Source of the DNA: Rhodoferax koreense
Lineage (GTDB): Bacteria; Pseudomonadota; Gammaproteobacteria; Burkholderiales; Burkholderiaceae_C
Length of the DNA: 64,000 nt
Assembly: GCF_001955695.1 (NCBI RefSeq)
Contig: NZ_CP019236.1
Location: forward strand, 1,798,001-1,862,000
Reading direction: 5' to 3'
Under the pieces are notes generated by a model. That model was not told the origin of the DNA. It was given only the letters and a program-made list of their open reading frames with translations, and did no database searches. Below are positions 1 through 8,843 of the stretch, one piece after another (within the stretch, counting starts at the first letter, position 1; every line of letters starts with the position of its first letter). Position numbers and translations under genes: made by a program.

Positions 1-1
1 G

Positions 2-493
2 GCCATCTCGCGCGCCATTGCCTATGCCCACTACGCCGACCTGGTGTGGTGCGAAACCGGCACGCCCGATCTGGCCTTCGCCAAGAAGTTCGCCGATGCC
101 GTGCACAAGGTTCATCCGGGCAAGATGCTGGCCTACAACTGCTCGCCGTCGTTCAACTGGAAGAAGAACCTGGACGACGCCACCATTGCCAAGTTCCAGA
201 AGGAACTCGGCGCCATGGGCTACAAGTACCAGTTCATCACGCTGGCCGGCATCCACAACATGTGGTTCCACATGTTCGATCTGGCGCAGGACTACGTGGC
301 GCGCGGCATGTCGGCCTATGTCGACAAGGTGCAGGAACCCGAATTCGCGGCGCGTGACCGCGGCTACAGCTTCGTTTCGCACCAGCAGGAAGTCGGCACG
401 GGTTATTTTGACGAAGTGACGACGGTGATCCAGGGCGGCAAGTCCAGCGTGACGGCGCTGACGGGCTCGACCGAAGAAGAACAGTTCCACTGA
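2..493 (+). CDS. aceA: isocitrate lyase, C-terminal part (5' end outside window)
   Basis: These are the last 163 residues of isocitrate lyase, the cytosolic glyoxylate-shunt enzyme that splits isocitrate into glyoxylate and succinate. The frame is open from base 2 to TGA at 491-493. The ETGTPD stretch, the [10 protein letters not shown] segment (part of the substrate pocket in this family) and the [11 protein letters not shown] helix are all recognisable. The catalytic KKCGH loop lies upstream and cannot be checked. The C-terminal STEEEQFH tail is close to that of other proteobacterial enzymes, so this end looks intact. A terminator follows about 45 bases after the stop, so this is the end of a transcription unit. 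Confidence 0.95.
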   Translation, partial: AISRAIAYAHYADLVWCETGTPDLAFAKKFADAVHKVHPGKMLAYNCSPSFNWKKNLDDATIAKFQKELGAMGYKYQFITLAGIHNMWFHMFDLAQDYVARGMSAYVDKVQEPEFAARDRGYSFVSHQQEVGTGYFDEVTTVIQGGKSSVTALTGSTEEEQFH

Positions 494-535
494 ACTGCCG
501 AGAGCCCTGTCGGCGACCTTGCTCGCCGACACTTC

Positions 536-566
536 AAGCCCGAGGTTTACGCCCCGGGCTTTTTTC
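536..566 (+). terminator. rho-independent terminator after aceA
   Basis: An AAGCCCG/CGGGCTT stem with a loop of about 12 bases is followed by six T residues. It lies between the convergent aceA and the minus-strand rlpA-like gene. On the minus strand it sits just past the rlpA stop, so it may serve both genes. Confidence 0.8.
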
Positions 567-568
567 GT

Positions 569-1087
569 TCAGCGGATCTTGGGCGGGTCGCCAGCCGGTG
601 CGGCGATCGGCTCGATGACCACCTTGCCGGCGCCGCGTTGCACCAGGCCGATCTTTGCCGCTGCCGCGCGGCTGATGTCGATCAGCCGGTTGGCGATGTG
701 CGGTCCGCGGTCGGTGATGCGCACGACGACGCTGCGGCCGGTGCTGAGGAGTGTCACCTGCACCCAGGTGCCGAACGGCAGGGTGGGGTGGGCGGCCGTG
801 AGTGCACTGGCGTCGAATGCTTCGCCGGATGCGGTGCGCTTGCGGTGGAAGGTGTTGCCGTACCAGCTGGCGATGCCGGTTTCGGCGTCCTTGACGATGT
901 TTTCGGCCGCGGCCAAGGCTGGCAATTCGTCCTTGGTCGCATCGGCCGTGGTGTCTGTGGTCTTCTCGACGTTGATGGACGCAGCGAGTTCCGCGTCAGC
1001 GGCCTGCACCGATGCCGTGCCGCTGGCAAGCAGCAACGCAAGCGCGGCGGCAAACAGCTGGGAGGGCAGGGGACGGACCACGGTCAT
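569..1087 (-). CDS. rlpA: RlpA-like septal ring lytic transglycosylase (double-psi beta-barrel)
   Basis: This 172-residue protein has an N-terminal signal peptide (hydrophobic run LFAAALALLLASG, residues about 10-23, cut near VQA) and a C-terminal double-psi beta-barrel from about residue 80. The RlpA hallmarks are present: GIASWYG, TASGE, ALTAAHPTLPFGT and VRITDRGPH. RlpA proteins cleave naked glycan strands of peptidoglycan at the septum. There is no lipobox cysteine, so this one is probably periplasmic rather than a lipoprotein, and it lacks a SPOR domain. I chose the ATG at 1087 because AGGA lies eight bases upstream; ATG at 1096 is the alternative. It is divergent from thrS. Confidence 0.85.
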   Translation of the reverse strand: MTVVRPLPSQLFAAALALLLASGTASVQAADAELAASINVEKTTDTTADATKDELPALAAAENIVKDAETGIASWYGNTFHRKRTASGEAFDASALTAAHPTLPFGTWVQVTLLSTGRSVVVRITDRGPHIANRLIDISRAAAAKIGLVQRGAGKVVIEPIAAPAGDPPKIR

Positions 1088-1224
1088 GGGGCGCATCCTA
1101 AACGTTCTGGCGCCGCGGCCCTGCAACAACGCGTAACCCCGGCCGCTCGGTCAAGCTCGCCATCGGGTTAAAATCCGGGTCTGTTTTCAACCCACAGATA
1201 AGAGCGAGAAAGGCACACCAGGTT

Positions 1225-1275
1225 ATGACACCGCGAACTACACCGTCGAAGTTTTCACAACGACCAAGGCCGTAG
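1225..1275 (+). CDS. putative thrS leader peptide (16 aa, Thr-rich)
   Basis: This is a short frame, ATG 1225 to TAG 1273, encoding MTPRTTPSKFSQRPRP. Three of its first six codons are threonine. GAGAAAGG upstream can act as a ribosome binding site, although the spacing (about 11 bases) is long. It lies 92 bases before thrS and just ahead of a terminator hairpin at 1312-1342. The arrangement is that of a leader-peptide attenuator that senses charged tRNA-Thr. The coding call rests on position, codon content and the following RNA structure only. Confidence 0.5.
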   Translation: MTPRTTPSKFSQRPRP

Positions 1276-1276
1276 T

Positions 1277-1322
1277 CCGCGCGCCTAGGGCGTGTTCAGC
1301 TATCAAATTCGAAAAAGCGCGG
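1277..1322 (+). promoter_or_regulatory. candidate antiterminator of the thrS attenuator
   Basis: CCGCGC at 1277-1282 is complementary to GCGCGG at 1317-1322, which is also the 5' arm of the terminator at 1312-1342. The two pairings exclude each other, as in classical amino-acid attenuators. The segment starts two bases after the leader stop codon, so a ribosome that finishes the leader would cover it and free the terminator. Confidence 0.5.
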
Positions 1323-1342
1323 CATCCGGTCCGCGCTTTTTT
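1312..1342 (+). terminator. attenuator terminator in the thrS leader
   Basis: AAAAAGCGCGG pairs with CCGCGCTTTTTT around an eight-base loop, giving an 11-bp hairpin ending in six T. It lies only 24 bases before the thrS ATG and downstream of any plausible thrS promoter (a TAAAAT -10-like element sits at 1169-1174). It must therefore be read through to express thrS, which points to regulated termination. Confidence 0.75.
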
Positions 1343-1366
1343 CTTGTCTCTTCGAAAATCAAAATC

Positions 1367-3274
1367 ATGATCCAGATTACGCTTCCCGATGGTTCCCAAC
1401 GTGAATTCCCCGGCCCGGTGACGGTGGCCGAAGTGGCGGCCTCGATTGGCACCGGCCTGGCCAAGGCCGCGCTGGCCGGCAAGATCGACGGGAAAGTGGT
1501 CGACACCAGCTACCAGATCACGGCGAACAGCCCGCTGTCGATCATCACGGCGAAGGACGCCGACGGGCTGGACGTGATCCGCCACTCCACGGCCCACTTG
1601 CTGGCCTATGCGGTGAAGGAGCTGTTTCCCGACGCGCAGGTCACAATCGGCCCCGTGATCGAGAACGGCTTCTACTATGACTTCTCGTACAAGAGGCCCT
1701 TCACGCCCGAAGACCTGACGGCCATCGAGAAGAAGATGGCCGAGCTCGCCGCCCGTGACGAGCCGGTGACGCGCCGCGTCCTGCCACGCGACGAAGCCGT
1801 GGCGTACTTCAAGAGCATCGGCGAACACTACAAGGCCGAGATCATCGCCAGCATCCCGGCGAACGAGGACGTGTCGCTGTACCGCGAAGGTCAATTCGAA
1901 GATCTATGCCGCGGCCCGCACGTGCCGAGCACGGGCAAGCTGAAATTCTTCAAGCTCATGAAGCTGGCCGGCGCGTATTGGCGTGGCGACCACAACAACG
2001 AGATGCTGCAACGGGTCTACGGCACGGCCTGGGCCACGAAGGACGAGTTGCAGCAGTACCTGACGATGCTGGAAGAGGCAGAAAAGCGCGACCACCGCCG
2101 CCTCGGCCGCGAACTCGACCTGTTCCACATCGACGACCATGCACCGGGCTTGGTGTTCTGGCATCCCAAGGGCTGGACGGTGTGGCAGGGCGTGGAGCAG
2201 TACATGCGCCAGGTCTACCGCGACAACGGCTACCAGGAAGTCAAGGGCCCGCAGATCATCGACAAGACGCTGTGGGAGAAGACGGGGCACTGGGACAAGT
2301 ACCGCGAGAACATGTTCGTGACGGAATCGGAGAAGCGCGAATACGCCCTCAAGCCGATGAACTGCCCGGGCCACATCCTGATCTTCAAGCAGGGCATCAA
2401 GAGTTACCGCGACCTCCCGCTGCGCTACGGCGAATTCGGCCAATGCCACCGCAACGAGCCTTCGGGCGGCCTGCACGGCATCATGCGTGTGCGCGGCTTC
2501 ACGCAGGACGACGGCCACATCTTCTGCACCGAGGACCAGATCCTGGAAGAGTGCGTGAACTACACCACGCTGCTGCAGAAGGTCTACACCGACTTCGGCT
2601 TCAAGAACATCATCTACAAGGTGGCGACGCGCCCCGAAAAACGCATCGGCTCCGACGCGGTGTGGGACAAGGCCGAACACGCGCTGATGGAAAGCCTGCG
2701 CGCCTCGGGCGTGGAGTTCGAGATCGCCCCCGGCGACGGCGCGTTCTATGGCCCGAAGATCGAATACACCTTGAAGGACGCGATCGGCCGGCAATGGCAG
2801 TGCGGCACGATGCAGGTCGATTTCTCGATGCCCGAGCGGCTCGACGCCGAATACGTGGGTGAAGACGGCGCGCGTCATCGCCCCGTGATGTTGCACCGCG
2901 CCATCGTCGGCAGCCTGGAACGTTTCATCGGTATCCTGATCGAGGAACACGCCGGTGCGCTGCCGACCTGGCTTGCGCCGGTGCAGGTTTCCATCCTCAA
3001 CATCACCGATTCGCAGGACGCCTACTGTCGCGAAATTGCCAAAACGCTGACGGATCAAGGGCTTAGGGTCACGCTCGATCTGCGCAATGAGAAGATTACG
3101 CGTAAAATACGCGAGCATTCGATGCAAAAGCTCCCTTTTATTCTCGTCGTAGGCGAGAAAGAGAAGGAAGCCGGTGCCGTCGCAGTGCGCGCCCGAGGCA
3201 ATATTGACCTCGGTGTCATGCCGCTCCAAGACTTCCAGTCAAGAATTGCCAGCGACATTGCTTCTAAAGTCTAG
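1367..3274 (+). CDS. thrS: threonyl-tRNA synthetase
   Basis: This 635-residue class II synthetase charges tRNA-Thr. It has an N-terminal TGS domain (residues 1-62, beginning [10 protein letters not shown]), then the editing (SAD) domain with [10 protein letters not shown], then the catalytic core with zinc ligands in MNCPGH, DDGH and MLHR, and a C-terminal anticodon-binding domain. The length is normal. The ATG at 1367 starts exactly at the TGS domain; the open frame extends upstream only through the attenuator hairpin. It is the first gene of the translation operon running to about 9.4 kb, and the Thr-rich leader suggests control by threonine charging. Confidence 0.97.
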   Translation: MIQITLPDGSQREFPGPVTVAEVAASIGTGLAKAALAGKIDGKVVDTSYQITANSPLSIITAKDADGLDVIRHSTAHLLAYAVKELFPDAQVTIGPVIENGFYYDFSYKRPFTPEDLTAIEKKMAELAARDEPVTRRVLPRDEAVAYFKSIGEHYKAEIIASIPANEDVSLYREGQFEDLCRGPHVPSTGKLKFFKLMKLAGAYWRGDHNNEMLQRVYGTAWATKDELQQYLTMLEEAEKRDHRRLGRELDLFHIDDHAPGLVFWHPKGWTVWQGVEQYMRQVYRDNGYQEVKGPQIIDKTLWEKTGHWDKYRENMFVTESEKREYALKPMNCPGHILIFKQGIKSYRDLPLRYGEFGQCHRNEPSGGLHGIMRVRGFTQDDGHIFCTEDQILEECVNYTTLLQKVYTDFGFKNIIYKVATRPEKRIGSDAVWDKAEHALMESLRASGVEFEIAPGDGAFYGPKIEYTLKDAIGRQWQCGTMQVDFSMPERLDAEYVGEDGARHRPVMLHRAIVGSLERFIGILIEEHAGALPTWLAPVQVSILNITDSQDAYCREIAKTLTDQGLRVTLDLRNEKITRKIREHSMQKLPFILVVGEKEKEAGAVAVRARGNIDLGVMPLQDFQSRIASDIASKV

Positions 3275-3294
3275 TTTTAATGAAACCGAGCTTT

Positions 3295-3340
3295 AGCGTG
3301 CGCGCTGCTTGCGGTGTTAGCTATTTAATTTATAGCATTT
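3295..3340 (+). repeat. AGCTAT/ATAGC intergenic hairpin repeat between thrS and infC
   Basis: GCTAT (3320-3324) and ATAGC (3332-3336) form a small A/T-looped hairpin followed by TTTTG. It is preceded by a GTGCGCGCTGCTTGCGGTGT stretch. From memory this resembles a dispersed intergenic repeat of Comamonadaceae genomes. It could also act as a weak attenuator before infC. No second copy is present in this window. Confidence 0.4.
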
Positions 3341-3346
3341 TGATTG

Positions 3347-3361
3347 AAGGATAAAGCCATC
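3347..3361 (+). promoter_or_regulatory. infC ribosome binding site and non-canonical AUC start
   Basis: AAGGA at 3347-3351 is followed by seven bases and then ATC at 3359. The next codons, GCT ACT GAA TTT, begin the conserved IF-3 sequence. The nearest alternative in frame is TTG at 3344, which lies ahead of the Shine-Dalgarno sequence. Rare infC starts (AUU in E. coli) are the basis of IF-3 autoregulation. Confidence 0.75.
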
Positions 3362-3967
3362 GCTACTGAATTTCGTGACCGCCGTCACCGTGAAGAACGC
3401 AAACACCGCCTGAACCGTGAAATCATGGCGCCGGAAGTTCGACTTTCCGGCCCCGAGAACGAGCCTTTGGGCATCGTCAGCCTGATGGATGCCTTGCGCA
3501 TGGCCGGTGAGTATGACGTTGACCTGGTTGAGATCGTTGCCACGGCGAATCCGCCGGTCTGTCGCCTGATGGATTACGGCAAGTTCAAGTACCAGGAGCA
3601 GAAGAAGGCGGCCGACGCGAAAGCCAAGCAGACGGTCATCGAAATCAAGGAAGTCAAATTCCGTCCCGGTACCGACGATGGCGACTACAACATCAAGATG
3701 CGCAACATTCGGCGATTCCTGGCCGAAGGCGACAAGTGCAAGATCACCTTGCGCTTTCGCGGCCGGGAAATCACCCACCAGGAAATCGGCATGGCGCTGT
3801 TGCAGCGCATCCGGAATGACCTGCAGGATCTGATCGTGGTCGAGCAGTTTCCCAAGCTCGAAGGCCGTCAGATGATCATGATGATCGCGCCGGGCAAGAA
3901 GAAGCCGGCGCCAGCGGCCAAGCCAGCCACCGCGGATGCGGCGGCACCGGCCCAGCCGGCGGCCTGA
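3359..3967 (+). CDS. infC: translation initiation factor IF-3
   Basis: This 202-residue IF-3 binds the 30S subunit and enforces start-codon fidelity. The N-domain is marked by [14 protein letters not shown] and [21 protein letters not shown], followed by a Lys/Ala-rich linker and the C-domain with [17 protein letters not shown] and [10 protein letters not shown]. An Ala/Pro-rich tail of about 25 residues after [11 protein letters not shown] is longer than in E. coli. The start is taken as ATC because of the well-placed AAGGA. IF-3 discriminates against such codons, so the gene is probably autoregulated. Confidence 0.95.
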   Translation: MATEFRDRRHREERKHRLNREIMAPEVRLSGPENEPLGIVSLMDALRMAGEYDVDLVEIVATANPPVCRLMDYGKFKYQEQKKAADAKAKQTVIEIKEVKFRPGTDDGDYNIKMRNIRRFLAEGDKCKITLRFRGREITHQEIGMALLQRIRNDLQDLIVVEQFPKLEGRQMIMMIAPGKKKPAPAAKPATADAAAPAQPAA

Positions 3968-4014
3968 TGGAAGGATTCGGTGTTCGGCGGCGCAAGCTGC
4001 TGAATGCCGCGGTG

Positions 4015-4115
4015 AGGACGTAAGTCCTGTCCGAGGCGATGCTCCGGCATCGTCTAAAAACTGGCGAACTAAAAAGCGCCAATAAGTGGTGAATTAAAAC
4101 TCGCCACATAAGTGG
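4015..4115 (+). promoter_or_regulatory. structured leader upstream of rpmI (hairpins plus tandem repeat)
   Basis: The 214 bases between infC and rpmI carry no gene but are structured. AGGAC-GTAA-GTCCT (4015-4028) and CGATGC-TCCG-GCATCG (4037-4052) are hairpins with tetraloops. Next come two diverged tandem copies of an element of about 26 bases (4063-4087 and 4088-4113) sharing GCC-A-ATAAGT. Each copy can close a small GGCG/CGCC-type stem over an A-rich loop. In other bacteria ribosomal protein L20 represses this operon by binding an RNA in this position, so this is a candidate L20 site. Confidence 0.5.
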
Positions 4116-4181
4116 CTCGGGGCCATCAAGTCTGGGATCGGTTTCCAGCGCCTCACGAGCACAACGAAAAGGAGCATTCAC

Positions 4182-4385
4182 ATGCCCAAAATGAAGACCA
4201 AGAGCAGCGCCAAAAAGCGCTTCCGCGTCCGTCCAGGTGGCACCGTCAAGCGCGGTCAAGCCTTCAAACGTCACATCTTGACCAAGAAGACCACCAAAAA
4301 TAAACGCCAATTGCGTGGTGCTGTCGCTGTGCACGAGACCAATATGGGTCACGTGGCGCAGATGATGCCCGGCCGTGGCATTTGA
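4182..4385 (+). CDS. rpmI: 50S ribosomal protein L35
   Basis: This 67-residue, Lys/Arg-rich protein starts [14 protein letters not shown] and ends PGRGI, a full-length L35. AAAAGGAG lies nine bases before the ATG. It is followed 26 bases later by rplT, the usual order. Expression probably depends on the structured leader just upstream. Confidence 0.97.
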   Translation: MPKMKTKSSAKKRFRVRPGGTVKRGQAFKRHILTKKTTKNKRQLRGAVAVHETNMGHVAQMMPGRGI

Positions 4386-4411
4386 TTTAACGACGAACAA
4401 GGAGTAAACAC

Positions 4412-4771
4412 ATGCCTCGCGTCAAACGTGGTGTAACGGCTCGCGCCCGCCACAAAAAAGTTCTCGCCCTTGCCAAGGGTTTCCGCGGCCGCCGCGGTAA
4501 TGTCTATCGCGTCGCCAAAGAAGCGGTGATGAAGGCTGGGCAATATGCCTACCGCGATCGCCGTACCAAGAAGCGCGTTTTCCGTCAGTTGTGGATCGCC
4601 CGTATCAACGCCGCCGCGCGTGAAAACGGCTTGACCTACAGCCAGTTCGCCAACGGCCTGAAGAAGGCTGCCATCGAAATCGACCGCAAGATGCTGTCCG
4701 ATATCGCTGTGCATGACAAGGCGGCTTTTGCCAGCATCGTGGAGCAAGTCAAGGCCAAGCTGGCTGCTTGA
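4412..4771 (+). CDS. rplT: 50S ribosomal protein L20
   Basis: This 119-residue L20 begins [16 protein letters not shown] and contains the [19 protein letters not shown] and [15 protein letters not shown] segments of the family. It binds 23S rRNA early in 50S assembly. In several bacteria it also represses its own operon by binding the mRNA ahead of rpmI, which fits the structured leader seen there. AAGGAG precedes the start. Confidence 0.97.
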   Translation: MPRVKRGVTARARHKKVLALAKGFRGRRGNVYRVAKEAVMKAGQYAYRDRRTKKRVFRQLWIARINAAARENGLTYSQFANGLKKAAIEIDRKMLSDIAVHDKAAFASIVEQVKAKLAA

Positions 4772-4783
4772 TTTTCACGTCGG

Positions 4784-4853
4784 ACGCTATTCTTTGAATA
4801 GCGTTCTGTGCAAATAATACAAGGGCTAGGGCTTTAAAAAGCACTAGCCCTTT
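4784..4853 (+). promoter_or_regulatory. two hairpins between rplT and pheS
   Basis: ACGCTATT-CTTTG-AATAGCGT (4784-4804) is a perfect 8-bp hairpin. AAGGGCTAG (4821-4829) pairs with CTAGCCCTT (from 4844), with a second short stem inside. The second is followed by TTTGTCGTTT, an imperfect U-tract. E. coli pheST has an attenuator here, but I see no convincing Phe-rich leader peptide, so this may be partial termination or RNA processing. Confidence 0.5.
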
Positions 4854-4883
4854 GTCGTTTCCGTCCTTCCTAAGAGATTTTGT

Positions 4884-5936
4884 ATGAACGAGTTGGATGC
4901 CATCGCCCAGGCGGCCCAGGCCAGTTTCGCGCAAGCCGCGACCCCCGCCGATCTGGAAAACGCGAAGGCCTTGTACCTGGGTAAATCGGGCCGCATCACC
5001 GAGCTGATGAAGGGGATGGGGTCGCTGAGCGTCGAGGAGAAGAAGTCGCGCGGCGCCGCCATCAACCTTGCCAAGCAGGCGATCGAAGCCGCGCTCACCG
5101 CGCGCCGCCAGGCCCTGGCCGATGCAGAACTCGAACTCCAACTCAAGGCCGAGGCGCTCGACGTGACGCTGCCCGGTCGCCAGCGCGGGCAGGGCGGCCT
5201 GCATCCGGTGTCGCTGACGCTCGAACGCATCGAGGCCATCTTCGGCTCGATGGGCTTCGAGGTCGCGCAAGGCCCCGAGATCGAAACCGACTGGTTCAAC
5301 TTCACCGCGCTCAACACGCCGGAAGACCACCCTGCGCGTTCGATGCACGACACGTTCTACGTCGAGGGTGGCACCGACACCGCCCCGAACCTGCTGCGCA
5401 CCCACACCAGCCCGATGCAGATCCGCCACGCGGTGCAGCACGTGAAAAAACACCGCGCCACCATCGATGCCGGCAAGGCCATGCCCGAGATCCGCGTGAT
5501 CGCCCCGGGCCGCACCTACCGCGTCGACAGCGATGCCACGCATTCGCCGATGTTCCACCAGTGCGAAGGCCTGTGGATCGGCGAGAACGTGTCCTTCAAG
5601 GACCTGAAGGTCGTGTTCACCGATTTCTGCCGCACCTTCTTCGAATCGGACGACCTGGTGCTGCGTTTCCGCCCGAGCTTCTTCCCGTTCACCGAGCCCA
5701 GCGCCGAGATCGACATCCAGTTCCAGAGCGGCCCGCTGGCCGGCCGCTGGCTGGAGGTGGCCGGCTCCGGCCAGGTGCATCCGAACGTGGTGCGCAACAT
5801 GGGTCTCGACCCCGAAAAGTACATCGGCTTCGCCTTCGGCATGGGGCCGGACCGGCTGACCATGCTGCGCTACGGCGTGAACGACTTGCGCCTGTTCTTC
5901 GACGGCGACATCCGTTTCCTGTCGCAGTTCCAGTAA
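4884..5936 (+). CDS. pheS: phenylalanyl-tRNA synthetase alpha subunit
   Basis: This is the 350-residue catalytic alpha subunit of the alpha2-beta2 PheRS. An N-terminal coiled-coil tRNA-binding arm (residues 1-90) is followed by the class II core. Motif 2 ([23 protein letters not shown]) and motif 3 ([11 protein letters not shown]) are evident, and [16 protein letters not shown] is the usual Phe-pocket segment. The length is normal. The pheT start lies 62 bases downstream, and the two subunits are made from one message. Confidence 0.97.
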   Translation: MNELDAIAQAAQASFAQAATPADLENAKALYLGKSGRITELMKGMGSLSVEEKKSRGAAINLAKQAIEAALTARRQALADAELELQLKAEALDVTLPGRQRGQGGLHPVSLTLERIEAIFGSMGFEVAQGPEIETDWFNFTALNTPEDHPARSMHDTFYVEGGTDTAPNLLRTHTSPMQIRHAVQHVKKHRATIDAGKAMPEIRVIAPGRTYRVDSDATHSPMFHQCEGLWIGENVSFKDLKVVFTDFCRTFFESDDLVLRFRPSFFPFTEPSAEIDIQFQSGPLAGRWLEVAGSGQVHPNVVRNMGLDPEKYIGFAFGMGPDRLTMLRYGVNDLRLFFDGDIRFLSQFQ

Positions 5937-5998
5937 TCCAGAAAGTCCGAGCGCTGGTCAACGTGTGTTGATCCGGCTCCTGAGCAAAGAAGACATCC

Positions 5999-8440
5999 AT
6001 GCAGTTCCCCGAATCCTGGCTCCGAGAATTCTGTAACCCCCCGCTCTCTACCGAGCAACTGGCCGAGACGTTGACCATGGCCGGCCTCGAGGTCGAAGAG
6101 CTCAAGCCCGTGGCGCCGCCGTTCAGCAAGATCGTGGTCGGCGAAATCAAGGAAGCCGTGCAGCATCCGAACGCCGACCGGCTGCGGGTCTGCCAGGTGG
6201 ACGCGGGGCAGGGCGGGGCCTTGCTCAACATCGTCTGCGGCGCACCGAATGCGCGCGTGGGCATCCGCGTGCCGGTCGCCCTGGTCGGCGCGGAACTGCC
6301 GCCCGGCGACGATGGCAAGCCCTTCCTCATCAAGACCGGCAAGCTACGCGGTGTCGAGAGCCAGGGCATGTTGTGCTCGGCGCGTGAGTTGAAGCTCTCC
6401 GAAGACCACGGCGGCCTGCTCGAGCTCGCGGCCGATGCGCCGATCGGCGAAGACATCCGAAAGCACCTCGCGCTCGACGACACACTGTTCACGCTCAAGC
6501 TCACGCCGAACCTGGCGCATTGCCTCAGCGTGTATGGCGTGGCCCGCGAACTGGCCGCCATCACCGGTGCGCCGCTGAAGACGCTGGACTTCCCGGCCGT
6601 ACCCGCCCAACACGCGCAGAAACTGGCCGTGAAGATCAGCGCGCCCGACCTGTGCGGCCGTTTCTCTGGCCGCATCGTGCGCGGCGTCGATCCGAAGGCC
6701 AAGACGCCGCAGTGGATGGTCGATCGCCTCGCGCGTTGCGGCCAGCGCAGTGTGACGGCGCTGGTCGACATCTCGAACTACGTGATGTTCGAACTCGGCC
6801 GGCCCTCGCACATCTTCGACCTCGACAAGATCCACGGTGGCCTGGACGTGCGCTGGGGCCAGCCGGGCGAACAGCTCAAGCTGTTGAACGGCAACACCGT
6901 GACCGTCGACGAGAAGGTCGGGGTGATCGCCGATGACCGCGAGGTCGAATCCTTGGCCGGGATCATGGGCGGCGATGCCACCGCGGTCTCCGACGACACG
7001 CAAAATATCTATGCCGAAGCCGCGTTCTGGTTTCCCAAGGCGATTGCCGGGCGTTCGCGCCGCTTCAATTTTTCGACGGACGCCGGTCACCGCTTCGAGC
7101 GCGGCGTCGATCCGGGCCAGACCGTCGAGCACCTGGAGCGCATCACGCAGCTGATCATCGACATCTGTGGGGGTGAGGCCGGTCCGATGGACGACGTGGT
7201 GGCCCATCTGCCCAAGGCCGAACCGGTGAACCTGCGCGTGGCGCGGGCCGCCAAGGTCATCGGCATGCCGCTGACCCAGGCGCAGTGTGCCGATGCCTTG
7301 ACACGGCTCGGCCTGCCGCTCACGCAGGGCGACGGTGTCATCACGGTGCAGCCGCCGTCCTACCGCTTCGACCTCACCATCGAGGAAGACCTGATCGAGG
7401 AAGTCGTGCGATTGATGGGCTACAACCAGTTGCCCACCACGCCGCCGCTGGCACCGATCACGGCCAAGATCCGCGCCGAGGCCGAGCGTAGCCCGTTCGC
7501 CGTGCGCCGCGCGCTGGCCAGCCTGGGTTACCAGGAAACGATCAACTTCAGCTTCGTCGAAGCGCGCTGGGAGCACGAGCTCGCCGGCAATCCCGATCCG
7601 ATCAAGCTGCTGAACCCAATTGCAAGCCAAATGAGCGTGATGCGCTCGTCGCTGCTGGGGTCCCTGCTACAGGTTTTGAAGTTCAACCTTGACCGGCGCG
7701 CCGAACGCGTGCGCGTCTTCGAACTCGGCCGCGTGTTTCTGCGCGATGCCACTGCGCAGAACACCGATACCACCGTCGCCGGCTTCCACCAGCCCATGCG
7801 CGTGGCGGGCGTGGCCTATGGTCGCAACGACGGGTTGCAGTGGGGCCGCAAGGATGCCGCTGTGGACTTCTTCGACGTCAAGGGTGACATCGAAGCGCTG
7901 CTCGCGCCACGCAAGCCGAGCTTCGAGGTCGGCGAACACCCGGCCATGCATCCTGGCCGCTCGGCCCGTGTGCTGCTCGACGGCCGCGGCATCGGTTTCG
8001 TCGGCGAACTCCATCCGAAATGGCGCCAGGGCTACGAATTCGCGCAGGCGCCGGTGTTGTTCGAACTCGAGCTTGACGCTGTGCTGCAACGTGCGGTGCC
8101 GGTATTCAAGACGGTGAGCAAACACCAGGCCGTGGAGCGCGACATCGCGGTGATCGTGGCCGAACGCGTGAGCCATGCCCAGTTGATGGCGGCGATCCAC
8201 ACCGCGCCGACGCAAGGCCTGCTGCGCGCGGCTACCTTGTTCGACGTGTACCGGCCCAAACCGGCCAAGGCCGGCGAGGCCAACACCTCGAGCTGGCTCG
8301 CGGCCGATGAGAAAAGCCTGGCGGTCCGCCTCACGCTGAACAGCGAAGAGGCGACACTCACGGAAGCGGAGATCGAGTCTTCGGTGCAGGCCGTGCTCGC
8401 CCAGCTCGCCCGGGACGTGGGCGCGCGGCTGCGTGCCTGA
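5999..8440 (+). CDS. pheT: phenylalanyl-tRNA synthetase beta subunit
   Basis: This 813-residue beta subunit starts MQFPESWLREFCNPPL. It has the EMAP/OB tRNA-binding domain (about residues 40-150, HPNADRLRVCQVD), the B3/B4 editing domain, the B5 DNA-binding-like domain (about 405-475), the catalytic-like core and the C-terminal FDX-ACB anticodon-binding domain (about 715-812). Editing removes Tyr from tRNA-Phe. It is full length and undisturbed. Confidence 0.97.
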   Translation: MQFPESWLREFCNPPLSTEQLAETLTMAGLEVEELKPVAPPFSKIVVGEIKEAVQHPNADRLRVCQVDAGQGGALLNIVCGAPNARVGIRVPVALVGAELPPGDDGKPFLIKTGKLRGVESQGMLCSARELKLSEDHGGLLELAADAPIGEDIRKHLALDDTLFTLKLTPNLAHCLSVYGVARELAAITGAPLKTLDFPAVPAQHAQKLAVKISAPDLCGRFSGRIVRGVDPKAKTPQWMVDRLARCGQRSVTALVDISNYVMFELGRPSHIFDLDKIHGGLDVRWGQPGEQLKLLNGNTVTVDEKVGVIADDREVESLAGIMGGDATAVSDDTQNIYAEAAFWFPKAIAGRSRRFNFSTDAGHRFERGVDPGQTVEHLERITQLIIDICGGEAGPMDDVVAHLPKAEPVNLRVARAAKVIGMPLTQAQCADALTRLGLPLTQGDGVITVQPPSYRFDLTIEEDLIEEVVRLMGYNQLPTTPPLAPITAKIRAEAERSPFAVRRALASLGYQETINFSFVEARWEHELAGNPDPIKLLNPIASQMSVMRSSLLGSLLQVLKFNLDRRAERVRVFELGRVFLRDATAQNTDTTVAGFHQPMRVAGVAYGRNDGLQWGRKDAAVDFFDVKGDIEALLAPRKPSFEVGEHPAMHPGRSARVLLDGRGIGFVGELHPKWRQGYEFAQAPVLFELELDAVLQRAVPVFKTVSKHQAVERDIAVIVAERVSHAQLMAAIHTAPTQGLLRAATLFDVYRPKPAKAGEANTSSWLAADEKSLAVRLTLNSEEATLTEAEIESSVQAVLAQLARDVGARLRA

Positions 8441-8487
8441 GCCTGGCCCAGTACGCTGTCACCAACACATCAAGCAGGGAGGACGTC

Positions 8488-8799
8488 TTGGAAATTACGG
8501 TTGAAAGTCTGGAGACCCCGGCGCTGACGAAGGCGCAACTCGCCGACCTGCTGTTCGAGCAGATCGGCCTGAACAAACGCGAGTCGAAGGACATGGTGGA
8601 CGCGTTTTTCGATCTCGTCACCAACAGCCTGGTCGACGGCACCGACGTGAAGATCTCGGGTTTCGGCAACTTCCAGATCCGTGTGAAGGCGCCGCGACCC
8701 GGCCGCAACCCGCGCACGGGCGAGGCGGTGGCCATTGAGGCCCGCCGCGTCGTCACCTTCCACGCGAGCCACAAGCTCAAAGAGCAGATCCAGGGCTGA
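8488..8799 (+). CDS. ihfA: integration host factor alpha subunit
   Basis: This 103-residue HU/IHF-family DNA-bending protein has the GFGNFQIRVKAPRPGRNPRTGE beta-arm region with the intercalating proline, and LTKAQLADLLFEQIGLNKRE at the N-terminus. The start is TTG at 8488 with GGAGG nine bases upstream; no ATG is available before the conserved core. It pairs with IHF-beta, encoded elsewhere. The position after pheT is the classical one. Confidence 0.95.
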   Translation: MEITVESLETPALTKAQLADLLFEQIGLNKRESKDMVDAFFDLVTNSLVDGTDVKISGFGNFQIRVKAPRPGRNPRTGEAVAIEARRVVTFHASHKLKEQIQG

Positions 8800-8843
8800 A
8801 CGCCCGTGCCGGCGGGCGCCTGCCGCGCAGGAGGCGGCGCATC

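Noticed and set aside
1292..1366. Extension of ThrRS to GTG 1292.
   Set aside because: It would translate through the attenuator hairpin and adds 25 residues not found before the TGS domain.
4768..4797. A leader peptide for pheST starting at TTG 4768.
   Set aside because: Only one Phe codon, no ribosome binding site, and overlap with the end of rplT.
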